Source: G965267425 sp965267425
GTDB lineage: Bacteria > Bacteroidota > Bacteroidia > Flavobacteriales_E > Vicingaceae
Reading direction: 5' to 3'
Length of the DNA stretch: 64,000 nucleotides
Assembly: GCA_965267425.1 (NCBI GenBank)
Contig: OZ253959.1
Location: 2,046,001-2,110,000 of the forward strand
In this document: piece by piece, positions 35,071 through 43,745 of the stretch
How the letters are laid out: each line of letters begins with the position of its first letter
How positions within the stretch are numbered: the first letter of the stretch is position 1
Notes under the pieces: generated by a model
The model's database searches: none
Told to the model about the DNA's origin: nothing
The model's input: only the letters and a program-made list of their open reading frames with translations
Program-made: the position numbers and the translations under genes

Positions 35071-37122
35071 CTAATCATTGTCCTTCAGCCAATTGTAAAT
35101 TTCCAATTGTGCCCTGACTTTTTTCTCACCTACTTTCCTCTTTATACGAACATCTTCGAATTTTTCCGACAATACCGAAAGTTTGTCATTGTCATTAAAT
35201 TGAGTCTGTAAGTATTGCTTGATATCCGTTTTCATTTGTTTATCACGAATAGGAAATACCACTTCGATTCGTCTCAGTAAGTTTCTATTCATCCAATCCG
35301 CTGAACCCATGTAAATCTTTTCATCTCCGTTATTATGAAAGATGAAAATGCGGGAGTGTTCCAGGTACTTGTCAACCAACCTATACACTTGAATATTTTC
35401 ACTTTGTCCTTTGATTTGCGGCATTAGGCAACAAATCCCACGAACAATCATATTTATTTTAACACCAGCATTGCTTGCTTCATATAACTTTTCAATAATT
35501 CGTGGCTCTTGAAGATTGTTAATCTTTACCGAAATACTGGCTTCATGACCTTTTTTAGCATGTTTAATCTCATTGTCAATCAATTCCAGGAAGGATTCAT
35601 ACAAATTGAATTGAGATACTAACAGCTGATTAAACGATGCTTTTTTACGTTTATGCAAAAATTTAAATAAGTTGTCCAGCTCATCGGTTATGGTTTCGTC
35701 AGAAGTCAATAGGCCATGATCCGTATAAATATTGGCCGTTTTCTCATTGAAATTTCCAGTACCCAAGAACGCATATTTTCGTGACTTACCTCTCGTCTTT
35801 CTAATGATCAACGCAATTTTAGCATGCACCTTAATCCCTGGAATACTAAAAATAACTGTAGCCCCGGCTTTTTCAAGTTTTTCTGCCCATTCCAAATTGT
35901 TGGCTTCATCAAATCTCGCTTTCAGCTCAACAAACACCGTAACGCTTTTTCCATTTTTCAATGCTGACAATAATGCATTTGCAATCAATGATTGTTCAGC
36001 GATACGATAAAATGTAACATTGATTTTGGTAACATCCGGATCAATGGCTGCTTCATTGAAAAATCGCAACACATTGTCATAATGATGATACGGGAAGTGA
36101 AACAACACCTCTTTCTTATCCAAAACATCAACCATCTTGTCAGCTGCTTCAATTTCGCTGACTGAGATTGAAGGCCAAGAATTTTCTTGCAATTTTGGGA
36201 ACCTGGGATTTTCAAGACCAAACAAATCGTTCAGGTTATGGTATCTTCCACCTGTCACCATTTCCCTTTTTTTGATATTGGCTTTTTTACAAATCTGATG
36301 CAAAACTTCGGTATTCATGCTTTCATCAAACAAGAATCTTGCAGGTGCATTGATCAGTCTGTTTTCCAGTTTTTTCTTCACGGTTGTCACAAGGTCTCCA
36401 GAAAATTCATCTGAAAGATGCAATTCGGCGTCCCTGTTCAATTTGACACTCCAGCAATTTGCAATTTGATGATTGGGGAAAATAAAAGGTGCGCATTCTC
36501 TTATGATGTCATCCAAGAAAATAAAATAGTCTTTGGAATCAATTTTAGAAAGCCTGAGAAACCGAGGAATATGATCCGTTGGAATCTTTAGCACCGCAAT
36601 CTGTTTCTTATTCGTGCTAGAAATCAATTCAAAACACAAATAAATCATACGATTGGAAAGTTTAAGTTCTCCTTTTTTCAATTGATGAAGAAAAACAGGA
36701 GACATATATGCCGCAATTTTTGTCTTAAAAAATCGCCTAACTTCCGCCCTATGTGCCTCTTCTAACGGTTTATTCCAATAAAGCACAATGTCTTTCGATT
36801 CCAGTTCTTTAACAATAACTTCTCGGATGTACTTGCCATATTGAATCAACTGTTCCAACACCAATCGTTGAATTTCATCAAGCAGATCTTTGGGATTCCA
36901 CCCATTCAAATCTTTGAGATTGGGGTTTTTTATGTTCTCGATATTGTACAACCCCGCAACACGAACTCTAAAAAATTCGTCCAGGTTAGAAGAAAAAATG
37001 CCCAGAAATTTGAGTCGGTCAAACAGTTGAACATTTTTACTCATTCCTTCTTCGAGCACTCTGGCATTAAATACCAACCAGCTTAAATCGCGATTTTGGA
37101 ATTGGTACTTCGACTTAGACAT
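35071..37122 (-). CDS. ppk1: Polyphosphate kinase 1
   Basis: The product has 683 residues, the usual length. Its N-terminus is YQFQNRDLSWLVFNARVLEE followed by FLGIFSSNLDEFFRVRVAGL, the PPK1 signature. The catalytic region shows FYRIAEQSLIANALLSALKN, FVELKARFDEANNLEWAEKL, IPGIKVHAKIALI (with the autophosphorylated His) and FLGTGNFNEKTANIYTD. The second His segment is YLEHSRIFIF. It makes polyphosphate from ATP and supports survival in stress and starvation. It lies downstream of the GAF-protein gene (gap 73 bases, minus strand) and the two may share a transcript. Confidence 0.97.
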   Translation of the reverse strand: MSKSKYQFQNRDLSWLVFNARVLEEGMSKNVQLFDRLKFLGIFSSNLDEFFRVRVAGLYNIENIKNPNLKDLNGWNPKDLLDEIQRLVLEQLIQYGKYIREVIVKELESKDIVLYWNKPLEEAHRAEVRRFFKTKIAAYMSPVFLHQLKKGELKLSNRMIYLCFELISSTNKKQIAVLKIPTDHIPRFLRLSKIDSKDYFIFLDDIIRECAPFIFPNHQIANCWSVKLNRDAELHLSDEFSGDLVTTVKKKLENRLINAPARFLFDESMNTEVLHQICKKANIKKREMVTGGRYHNLNDLFGLENPRFPKLQENSWPSISVSEIEAADKMVDVLDKKEVLFHFPYHHYDNVLRFFNEAAIDPDVTKINVTFYRIAEQSLIANALLSALKNGKSVTVFVELKARFDEANNLEWAEKLEKAGATVIFSIPGIKVHAKIALIIRKTRGKSRKYAFLGTGNFNEKTANIYTDHGLLTSDETITDELDNLFKFLHKRKKASFNQLLVSQFNLYESFLELIDNEIKHAKKGHEASISVKINNLQEPRIIEKLYEASNAGVKINMIVRGICCLMPQIKGQSENIQVYRLVDKYLEHSRIFIFHNNGDEKIYMGSADWMNRNLLRRIEVVFPIRDKQMKTDIKQYLQTQFNDNDKLSVLSEKFEDVRIKRKVGEKKVRAQLEIYNWLKDND

Positions 37123-37195
37123 AGATGGAATAGTTTAAACGAAACAAGATTCTGTCCAGTCGAATATAATCAATGGATGGGGAATATGATAATAT

Positions 37196-39610
37196 CTAAA
37201 GTGCTTCTTGTTGAATTCTTTCTAAGATATCCAAAGAACTTTTCTTTTGTTTGGAATCACTTTGATTGGAAACTGTTAATCTCAGCGCTTTCAATCCTTC
37301 TACACTCTGTAAGTTTTCCACATCCAGTTCTTCTACTTTATCTTCAATCAAATCCAACGATTTCAAATACTCAACATATTTTAAGTATTCCAATTTTTCA
37401 CGTTGTTGTGAAAAGATAATGGCAATTTTGCCCGGCTGAGTAATTCTTTCATTGGTTCCTTTAACTAATGCTTTATCAATTCGCTTTTTGACGATTTCAT
37501 AACGCATGTTGTAAATTCCTTCAACATCAAATTGCTTTTCGTCTGATTTAAATCCAATAGTCAATGGAGCACTATACACTAATATCAAATGAGTTGTTTC
37601 TAACGGAACTTTAAGTGTTGGAACAATCTCATTGGTTTTTCTTGCGATTTCGCACATCAACAACAATTGCCACAACCTTAGATTCTGTAGATACAATGGA
37701 CCAAAATGATCATCCTGCATCAACGATTCCCCTGTATAAATAGTGTACTCAACACCGTCTGTTTTATATTTTTCAAAATAATGCGGGAACTGACTTTGAG
37801 CAATGGCTTGTTGTTCATCAATGTATGAACCAACCATATCATTGATTCTATTTACACTTTCTTCGTAGTCTTTTCTTTTGTCATAAATAAGACCGTGATC
37901 CGGATCAAGTTCCGCTTTGAATCTGTCAATTTCAGCGGCAAGATTGGCATCTGTTTTACTGAGATGTTCGAACAAAGGATCAATTTTAGAGGTGAAAAAT
38001 TCCTGAACAAGAAGTTCGTCACCGGATTTCAGCCCCAATCTGATTTTCTTTATCAATTCTTCTACTTGAAATCTCAATTCATCATATATTGGAAATTGTT
38101 TTCCTTCCAATGTTTTATTGAGCACCTTTTTTACCAATTTAAGCTGCTTGATTAAATCCATTTGAATGGAATGTGATCTTGCATCTGAAGAGCTTTTGAT
38201 ATCAGATTGCCCGTACAAGGGAAATACATTCTTAAATGAAATAGGATCCAAGTCTTGTATAGCACCCTTTTTTTGATTTTGAAGATGTTTCAATGCTGAT
38301 TGAACAAATCTCCATTCCACGGTTGGGTGAATGGCGGTATATTTCTCTTTAATGATAGCCTGAACCTGATTTTGGAGTTCATCAATACTTCGTTTAGCGG
38401 CAATACTAAACAAAGGAAGAATTTCACTCAATTTCATCATTGATAACGCGGTCAAATCTCCTGGATTTTTAGAGGCCAGTTCCAAAATTCCAATAGGCTT
38501 ATCATCCTGGTAAAGAGGTGAAATGATGACGTTGCGATATCCTCGTTCTAGAATTAACTTTTCGTATTTAGTAGGATTTTTAAATTCCTTGACGTCATTC
38601 GACAAAACAGGACGACCACTTTGCATCAATTGATAAATCAACGAACCTTCCTCATTCAGAAACGTCAAATCCATACCATCTTCTATGAACAAGCTATTGC
38701 ATATCTTGTTTCCAACGGGATTTTCTACATCTTCTTTGGTCTTCGATGCAATAATACCCATGTGTATGTCAGGTGTATTGAAAATGGACTGAAGTTTGGC
38801 GTCAAGCTTTTTGACATGTTCCATTGTTGTAATGGCATCCTTTTCCAACAACTCATCTTTCAATCTGGAAATCACTTCTGGTTCAGTAACATCAATCACA
38901 TCATATTTGACCAATCCGTGAAATTCAAAGTTGTCGATGTCAATTTTTTGTTTCCATAAGTCAACATCACCTAATTCATTGAGTAACTCAAATATTTCAG
39001 CTTTCTTGAGTCTTTTGGGTTTCTTTTTCGCTACAAGATCAACGAAGGTTGCATCGATATTAATTTGAAAGTGTTTTTCCAAGCCAGTTTCTGGTTCAAA
39101 TACTTGAAACCGATATGGAGATTCTTCTTGTTTTTCAATGCCATAATACTCGTGCAAAATGATCAGATTGGCAGAAATGAACTTTTTCAATTCCATCAAT
39201 TTGGTCTCTTCCACCGTAAAAACATCTTCGAATTTGTTCCTTAATGCCAAAAATTTTGGAGAAGCATACAAAAAGTCTTTACTGAATGGCTTTGAAATCG
39301 CAAAAAAAGCATCTTCACCTTCAAACATTGGCAATGCCGCAGACATAATTAATTGAATGGTGTCAAGATGTTCTTCTACAAAACTCAAATCGGTAATGGG
39401 CTCAGCTAAACGAGGTTCTTTAGTTAATCTTTTCTTAATTTCTTTTGCAATCACTCGGCTTGCATTTCCCTGCACATTTTCATTCTGCCAAAAATCGATC
39501 ATGGGCTTCAAGCTTATCACCGTATTATAGGGAAAGCTATCCATGAGCGCCATGCATTCATTCATTTTACTTTCGTCGACAGACAGTTTGTGAAAATTAG
39601 AACCTTCCAT
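37196..39610 (-). CDS. Large GAF-domain signalling protein
   Basis: The 804-residue product has no membrane segment. A GAF domain lies at about 280-410 (IHMGIIASKTKED ... LFIEDGMDLTFLNEEGSLIY ... GRPVLSNDVKEF ... IISPLYQDDKPIGILELASK). The N-terminal region (1-270) and the long helical C-terminal part (410-780) are unrecognised; the latter contains several charged coiled-coil stretches. There is no kinase, cyclase or HD motif. It has a good promoter (39689-39717). It precedes ppk1, so it may sense a small ligand or redox state and act with polyphosphate metabolism; that is inference from position. Confidence 0.7.
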   Translation of the reverse strand: MEGSNFHKLSVDESKMNECMALMDSFPYNTVISLKPMIDFWQNENVQGNASRVIAKEIKKRLTKEPRLAEPITDLSFVEEHLDTIQLIMSAALPMFEGEDAFFAISKPFSKDFLYASPKFLALRNKFEDVFTVEETKLMELKKFISANLIILHEYYGIEKQEESPYRFQVFEPETGLEKHFQINIDATFVDLVAKKKPKRLKKAEIFELLNELGDVDLWKQKIDIDNFEFHGLVKYDVIDVTEPEVISRLKDELLEKDAITTMEHVKKLDAKLQSIFNTPDIHMGIIASKTKEDVENPVGNKICNSLFIEDGMDLTFLNEEGSLIYQLMQSGRPVLSNDVKEFKNPTKYEKLILERGYRNVIISPLYQDDKPIGILELASKNPGDLTALSMMKLSEILPLFSIAAKRSIDELQNQVQAIIKEKYTAIHPTVEWRFVQSALKHLQNQKKGAIQDLDPISFKNVFPLYGQSDIKSSSDARSHSIQMDLIKQLKLVKKVLNKTLEGKQFPIYDELRFQVEELIKKIRLGLKSGDELLVQEFFTSKIDPLFEHLSKTDANLAAEIDRFKAELDPDHGLIYDKRKDYEESVNRINDMVGSYIDEQQAIAQSQFPHYFEKYKTDGVEYTIYTGESLMQDDHFGPLYLQNLRLWQLLLMCEIARKTNEIVPTLKVPLETTHLILVYSAPLTIGFKSDEKQFDVEGIYNMRYEIVKKRIDKALVKGTNERITQPGKIAIIFSQQREKLEYLKYVEYLKSLDLIEDKVEELDVENLQSVEGLKALRLTVSNQSDSKQKKSSLDILERIQQEAL

Positions 39611-39688
39611 ACCATTATTTTTTATTGAGACGGATAATGTGGAAATATCTTGTGAAAAGATGTCTACATTCTCTATATGATTGAATTA

Positions 39689-39717
39689 CAAAGGTATGTA
39701 ATAATATTAATCTCAAC
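39689..39717 (-). promoter_or_regulatory. Promoter of the GAF-protein gene
   Basis: On the minus strand GTTG (39714-39717) is followed after 17 bases by TACCTTTG (39689-39696), a perfect -7 element. Predicted start near 39685 gives a leader of about 75 bases before the ATG at 39610. Confidence 0.65.
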
Positions 39718-39724
39718 AGATTCA

Positions 39725-39738
39725 ATGTGATATCACAT
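39725..39738. promoter_or_regulatory. FNR/CRP-like palindrome shared by divergent promoters
   Basis: ATGTGATATCACAT is a perfect 14-base palindrome containing TGTGA and TCACA half-sites. It lies about 46 bases upstream of the predicted GAF-gene start and about 41 bases upstream of the predicted bestrophin-gene start, a class II activator position for the latter. It resembles the element at 9445-9476. Confidence 0.55.
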
Positions 39739-39739
39739 G

Positions 39740-39768
39740 TTTATGTGAATGATAAATCAATATATTTA
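39740..39768 (+). promoter_or_regulatory. Putative promoter of the bestrophin gene
   Basis: TTTA (39740-39743) and TATATTTA (39761-39768) are separated by 17 bases. Each differs from the consensus (TTTG, TAnnTTTG) only at its last base, as would suit a promoter that depends on an activator. The ATG at 39785 follows 16 bases later. Confidence 0.4.
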
Positions 39769-39784
39769 TTGCAAACTTTTCATC

Positions 39785-40804
39785 ATGCATGCCGGAAATA
39801 ACTTTACGCTGAAAGAAGCCATCGTTTGGACACGAAGGGATATATACAAATTTGTAGCAATGGCCACGGCCATTACTTGTATCTATGAGTTACTTGATTT
39901 CAAGGTCATTTCAATCCCTTGGTTACCAATTGCCCTAATTGGTACAGCAGTGGCGTTTATTATTGGGTTTAAAAACAACGCCACTTATGATAGAATGTGG
40001 GAAGGCCGCAAGATTTGGGGAGCGATTGTAAACTCAAGTCGAGTTTGGGGCGTGATGTCCAGAGATTTTGTTACCAATGCTCATGCAAACAACCCGCTTT
40101 CGGATTCTTTGTTACATGATGTACATCAAACGTTGATATATCGTCACATAGCCTGGCTAACGGCACTGAGGCATCAACTGAGAGAGCCCAGAGGTTGGGA
40201 ATACATGGATAGGTCCTACAACAAAGAGTACAAAGAATATTTTAAGGTGCCGGAAGAACAAGCAACGCTGGAAGATGAATTAAAACCGTTGCTATCAGAA
40301 AATGATTATGGATATGTCATGACCAAACAAAACAAGGCCTCTCATCTCTTGAGTATGCAATCCAAACATCTCAAGACGCTAAAGGATGACGGTTTGATTG
40401 AGGATTTTCGTCATATGGAGATGGAAAATGTAATTGCAGATTTGTACGTGCACCAGGGAAAAAGTGAACGTATTAAAAACTTTCCGTATCCAAGGCAATT
40501 TGCAACACTAAATCTATTTTTTGTGTGGCTCTTCTTAATTCTATTGCCATTTGGATTGGTAAATGAATTTGACAAACTAGGTGAAAATCTTGTATGGTTA
40601 ACGATTCCGTTCAGTACTTTGGTGAGCTGGGTTTTTCACACGATGGAAAAAATTGGTGAATCCACGGAAAACCCATTTCAAGGTGGGGCAAATGATGTTC
40701 CCATCACTGCTTTGAGCAGAACAATTGAAATTGATCTCAGAGAAATGTTGGACGAGACAGAGCTTCCGGAATCCTTGAAACCGGTCAATAATATACTGAT
40801 GTAA
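39785..40804 (+). CDS. Bestrophin family ion channel
   Basis: The start ATG at 39785 gives MHAGNNFTLKEAIVWTRRD; the upstream ATG at 39749 lies before the likely promoter region and is less likely. The product of 339 residues shows the bestrophin/UPF0187 layout: IIGFKNNATYDRMWEGRKIWGA, SRVWGVMSRDFV, and a long cytoplasmic helical segment. Membrane helices are at about 25-65 and 240-290. Bacterial bestrophins are pentameric channels, usually cation- or anion-conducting. No other channel subunit is adjacent. The promoter region has an FNR/CRP-like palindrome, shared with the GAF gene. Confidence 0.92.
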   Translation: MHAGNNFTLKEAIVWTRRDIYKFVAMATAITCIYELLDFKVISIPWLPIALIGTAVAFIIGFKNNATYDRMWEGRKIWGAIVNSSRVWGVMSRDFVTNAHANNPLSDSLLHDVHQTLIYRHIAWLTALRHQLREPRGWEYMDRSYNKEYKEYFKVPEEQATLEDELKPLLSENDYGYVMTKQNKASHLLSMQSKHLKTLKDDGLIEDFRHMEMENVIADLYVHQGKSERIKNFPYPRQFATLNLFFVWLFLILLPFGLVNEFDKLGENLVWLTIPFSTLVSWVFHTMEKIGESTENPFQGGANDVPITALSRTIEIDLREMLDETELPESLKPVNNILM

Positions 40805-40810
40805 ATTGTA

Positions 40811-41560
40811 CTATTCGAAGATGGAATTGAATAGGGCTGCAAGTCTTACACTGGCTTGTGTAAGTCGTTGATCAACAAAAACGATATTCTTGTTGTAGTA
40901 ATTGTCATCCAGGTGTTTGCCTTCGTAATCATACACTTGCGTTAAAGCTTCTTGAGATTCTTTCATCCAAACGGTTGGGTCGTCTTTTTCCCACGTTGCT
41001 TTGTCTTCGTCTTTCAAGCCACTTTGTAACGTATTGGCATAGGTAGTAAAATTAACTTCCTTTCTTTTGATCATATCCGTATCCCAAGCTTTATGCAAAT
41101 TTGTTTTGTGCTCATGCTGATGCTTCCAACGCAACTTTACTGCATTACCACCGGCATCTTTTTTATATCCACAATGAAGGGGTTGATGCACATCTGCCAC
41201 TAAATGACATAATACCCGAATAGCCATTACCTTATCTTTTGCTGAAGAAGATTCATCCTGTAAAATTTTGGTGTATTCCTGAATTTTAGCCAGGGCGTTT
41301 TCCGGATTGTCGTCATCCGAGTTTTTGTAATGCCAGGTATCCATAAATTCATAACGCTCATCCCCTCTCACATCGTCCATCCAGGTACTTGATTCACGCA
41401 ATGTTTCTTCACCCATTAATTTTTTCAACTCAGCCTGTGCATTGTCCGTCAAATATGACTGAGCCATGGTGCCAATGATCTGATGACCAGTGCGCCCCCA
41501 AGCCATGGCTGTTTGATAGGAAACTATAATGCAAGAAACTAAAAGAAAAAGATTTTTCAT
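40811..41560 (-). CDS. S1/P1 family nuclease, secreted
   Basis: The product of 249 residues has a signal peptide (MKNLFLLVSCIIVSYQTAMA), after which the mature N-terminus is WGRTGHQIIG, where the family uses the terminal Trp as a zinc ligand. Further zinc ligands and motifs are visible: STWMDDVRGD, DTWHYKN, LVADVHQPLHCGY, GGNAVKLRWKH and LHKAWDTDMI. It is a trinuclear-zinc nuclease for single-stranded DNA/RNA, secreted to the periplasm or medium, probably for phosphate or nucleotide scavenging. It is close to the convergent bestrophin gene (gap 6 bases). Confidence 0.93.
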   Translation of the reverse strand: MKNLFLLVSCIIVSYQTAMAWGRTGHQIIGTMAQSYLTDNAQAELKKLMGEETLRESSTWMDDVRGDERYEFMDTWHYKNSDDDNPENALAKIQEYTKILQDESSSAKDKVMAIRVLCHLVADVHQPLHCGYKKDAGGNAVKLRWKHQHEHKTNLHKAWDTDMIKRKEVNFTTYANTLQSGLKDEDKATWEKDDPTVWMKESQEALTQVYDYEGKHLDDNYYNKNIVFVDQRLTQASVRLAALFNSIFE

Positions 41561-41668
41561 GGTCGAAAGAATTAAGGTTACTAAAGATATAATTCTTTAC
41601 TGATTTGGCAATCAATTAATTGCAATCCACTTTGCAAATTGCGACCGACTGGGAATTCAAAAATCCAA

Positions 41669-43741
41669 TCAATTGGCTATAATCTCGTATTCCGTTCGTC
41701 TATTGTTTTGACGTCCTTCTTTAGTATCATTTGAACTCAAGGGTCGGCTGGATCCGTATCCTTTTGATACCAATCTACCAGAACTAATCCCTTTCTTAAC
41801 CAAATATGCTGAAACGGCCTCTGCTCTTTTCTGGGAAAGTTTATTGTTTATTGAAGCTGAACCTGTATTATCTGTATGACCTGAAAGTTCAATTTTCAAC
41901 GAAGGAACCTGGTTCAGTAAATCTACTAATCGATCCAACTCAGAATAAGAATCTGATTTGATGTCTGCTTTTCCCGTTTCATAAAATACATTCCGTAAAG
42001 CAATTTTACTTCCCACTTTAATGTTTTTGAGTTCTACTTGCTTGTTGACCATATTGTATTCACTGAATTCAGGGAGGTTAAAGTTTTCAGAATGAAAAAG
42101 ATACCCTTCCTTTCTAACGGCAATTCCATAATTTAATCCAGAAGGCAATGAGAGTAGGAATTTACCCGTTGCGCTGTTGGAATGTGCCGTAGAAATCACT
42201 TTGCCACTTGAATTGTCTGTGATATCTATTTCTGCACCAATCGGTTTTTTGGTAAGGTAATCAACAACTTTCCCTTTAAAGACTGTTAAACTCTTTTTGG
42301 TGACCTTGACTTCTTTTTCCAAAGGAATATCCTTCACAGGTTCTGCAATGCTGGCGAGCAATTGATCTTCTCCACTTAAGACCATCTGTTTTTCCGGACC
42401 CCAAAACGTCACTTGATACAAATCCAAACCACCCTTTCCACCGGCGCGATTCGAAGCAATGTAAGCATACTTTTCATTGGCGGTTGTCGCATAGAAAAAG
42501 TCATCATAGGGTGTATTTATTGGGTATCCCAGATTCACCGGATTAGACCATACGCCCATTACCAATTCTGCGCGATAAATATCGTAACCTCCAATGGAAT
42601 TGTGTCCTTGTGAACTGAAATACATCGTTTGTCCATCCGGGTGAATGTAAACAGAACCTTCATTAAATGAGGTATTCACTTTTGACCCCACAGATTGGCC
42701 TTTCCCCCATGAATTCCTGCTTTTGTCCATGATTCCGCTAAAGAATATTTCTTTATCACCCTTCAGTTTTCCATCATAGATATAAAATACCTTGATGTCT
42801 GCTGGTTCGTATGACGCAAAAGTTTCATTTGCTTCTGTATTCACATTAGAAGACATTTTAACAGCTGGATCTGTCCAGTTTAAGCCATTCAATTTACTTT
42901 CCATAACGTTGGCATCTCCATCTTTAATAGTAAACATGAGCATTCGTTGACCATCGTATGCCAATGCTGAAGCTGTTTCATCGTATTCCGTGTTAAGCGG
43001 AGCACCCACATTTTTGGGAGCAGACCATTTTCCATTTTTATAATGTGAAGAATATATATCGTCATCATAGGCACCAATGTCATCAGGAGTATGACTGTTT
43101 TTTCTGGACGAGGTGAATAACATGTCTTCTCCATCAGTAGAAATGCAAGGACTAAAGTCATCCTCAGGAGAATTGATACTTTCAATATTATCAATCCATA
43201 CCCTTAATGGGTTGTTCACGATTTCAGGTGCTGCTTTACATTCTTTGTTGTACTTGTTCAAAAACTTTTTAAGCTCTTCTGCTCTTTTTGATTTGGCCTC
43301 CAGTTTGAATTTGTTGAAATTGTCGATGGCACCTTTGTAATCACCCTCCAACTGCAGTGCCTGAGCGTAGTAATAATAAAATTTTGGTTCAGGGCTAGGG
43401 TTAAGTTTCAACGATTTATCTAAATACTTCTTAGCCTTGTATTTGTTATTGGTATACAAGTAAGCATTTCCCAACTTGTAGTTCAATTCATCATTATTCG
43501 GGTTCAAAGCATAGGCTTTTTCATATTGAAAAATGGCCTTCTGAAAATGATCTTTCAGATTATTTACGTCCACAACGGCTTGATTTCCAAGCTCAAGAAA
43601 CTCATCTCCGATAGAAATCGCATTCGTAGCACTTTTGAATGCTTCTTTGTTGTCTTTAAAATTAGCTGCTTTAAATTCTACGTTTTGAGCAAAAACAACT
43701 GCAGAAATTAAACTTAGGGTAATGGATAATTGAATGCGCAT
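41669..43741 (-). CDS. PorE-like OmpA family protein (TPR, PD40 propeller, CRD, OmpA)
   Basis: The product of 690 residues has a signal peptide (MRIQLSITLSLISAVVFA). Domains in order: TPRs at about 70-155 (NDELNYKLGNAYLYTNNKYK, KFYYYYAQALQLEGDYKGAI); a WD40/PD40 propeller at about 190-455 (DDFSPCISTDGEDMLFTSSR, GSVYIHPDGQTMYFSSQG, EKYAYIASNRAGGKGGLDLY); a carboxypeptidase-regulatory-like domain at about 495-560 (FKGKVVDYLTKKPIGAEIDI); and an OmpA domain at about 575-690 (IELSGHTDNTGSASINNKLS, KGYGSSRPLSSNDTKEGRQN). This four-part order is that described for PorE of the type IX secretion system, which binds peptidoglycan. Similar paralogues exist, so the role is likely but not certain. A TPR gene starts the operon 5 bases upstream. 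Confidence 0.85.
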   Translation of the reverse strand: MRIQLSITLSLISAVVFAQNVEFKAANFKDNKEAFKSATNAISIGDEFLELGNQAVVDVNNLKDHFQKAIFQYEKAYALNPNNDELNYKLGNAYLYTNNKYKAKKYLDKSLKLNPSPEPKFYYYYAQALQLEGDYKGAIDNFNKFKLEAKSKRAEELKKFLNKYNKECKAAPEIVNNPLRVWIDNIESINSPEDDFSPCISTDGEDMLFTSSRKNSHTPDDIGAYDDDIYSSHYKNGKWSAPKNVGAPLNTEYDETASALAYDGQRMLMFTIKDGDANVMESKLNGLNWTDPAVKMSSNVNTEANETFASYEPADIKVFYIYDGKLKGDKEIFFSGIMDKSRNSWGKGQSVGSKVNTSFNEGSVYIHPDGQTMYFSSQGHNSIGGYDIYRAELVMGVWSNPVNLGYPINTPYDDFFYATTANEKYAYIASNRAGGKGGLDLYQVTFWGPEKQMVLSGEDQLLASIAEPVKDIPLEKEVKVTKKSLTVFKGKVVDYLTKKPIGAEIDITDNSSGKVISTAHSNSATGKFLLSLPSGLNYGIAVRKEGYLFHSENFNLPEFSEYNMVNKQVELKNIKVGSKIALRNVFYETGKADIKSDSYSELDRLVDLLNQVPSLKIELSGHTDNTGSASINNKLSQKRAEAVSAYLVKKGISSGRLVSKGYGSSRPLSSNDTKEGRQNNRRTEYEIIAN

Positions 43742-43745
43742 AGTT

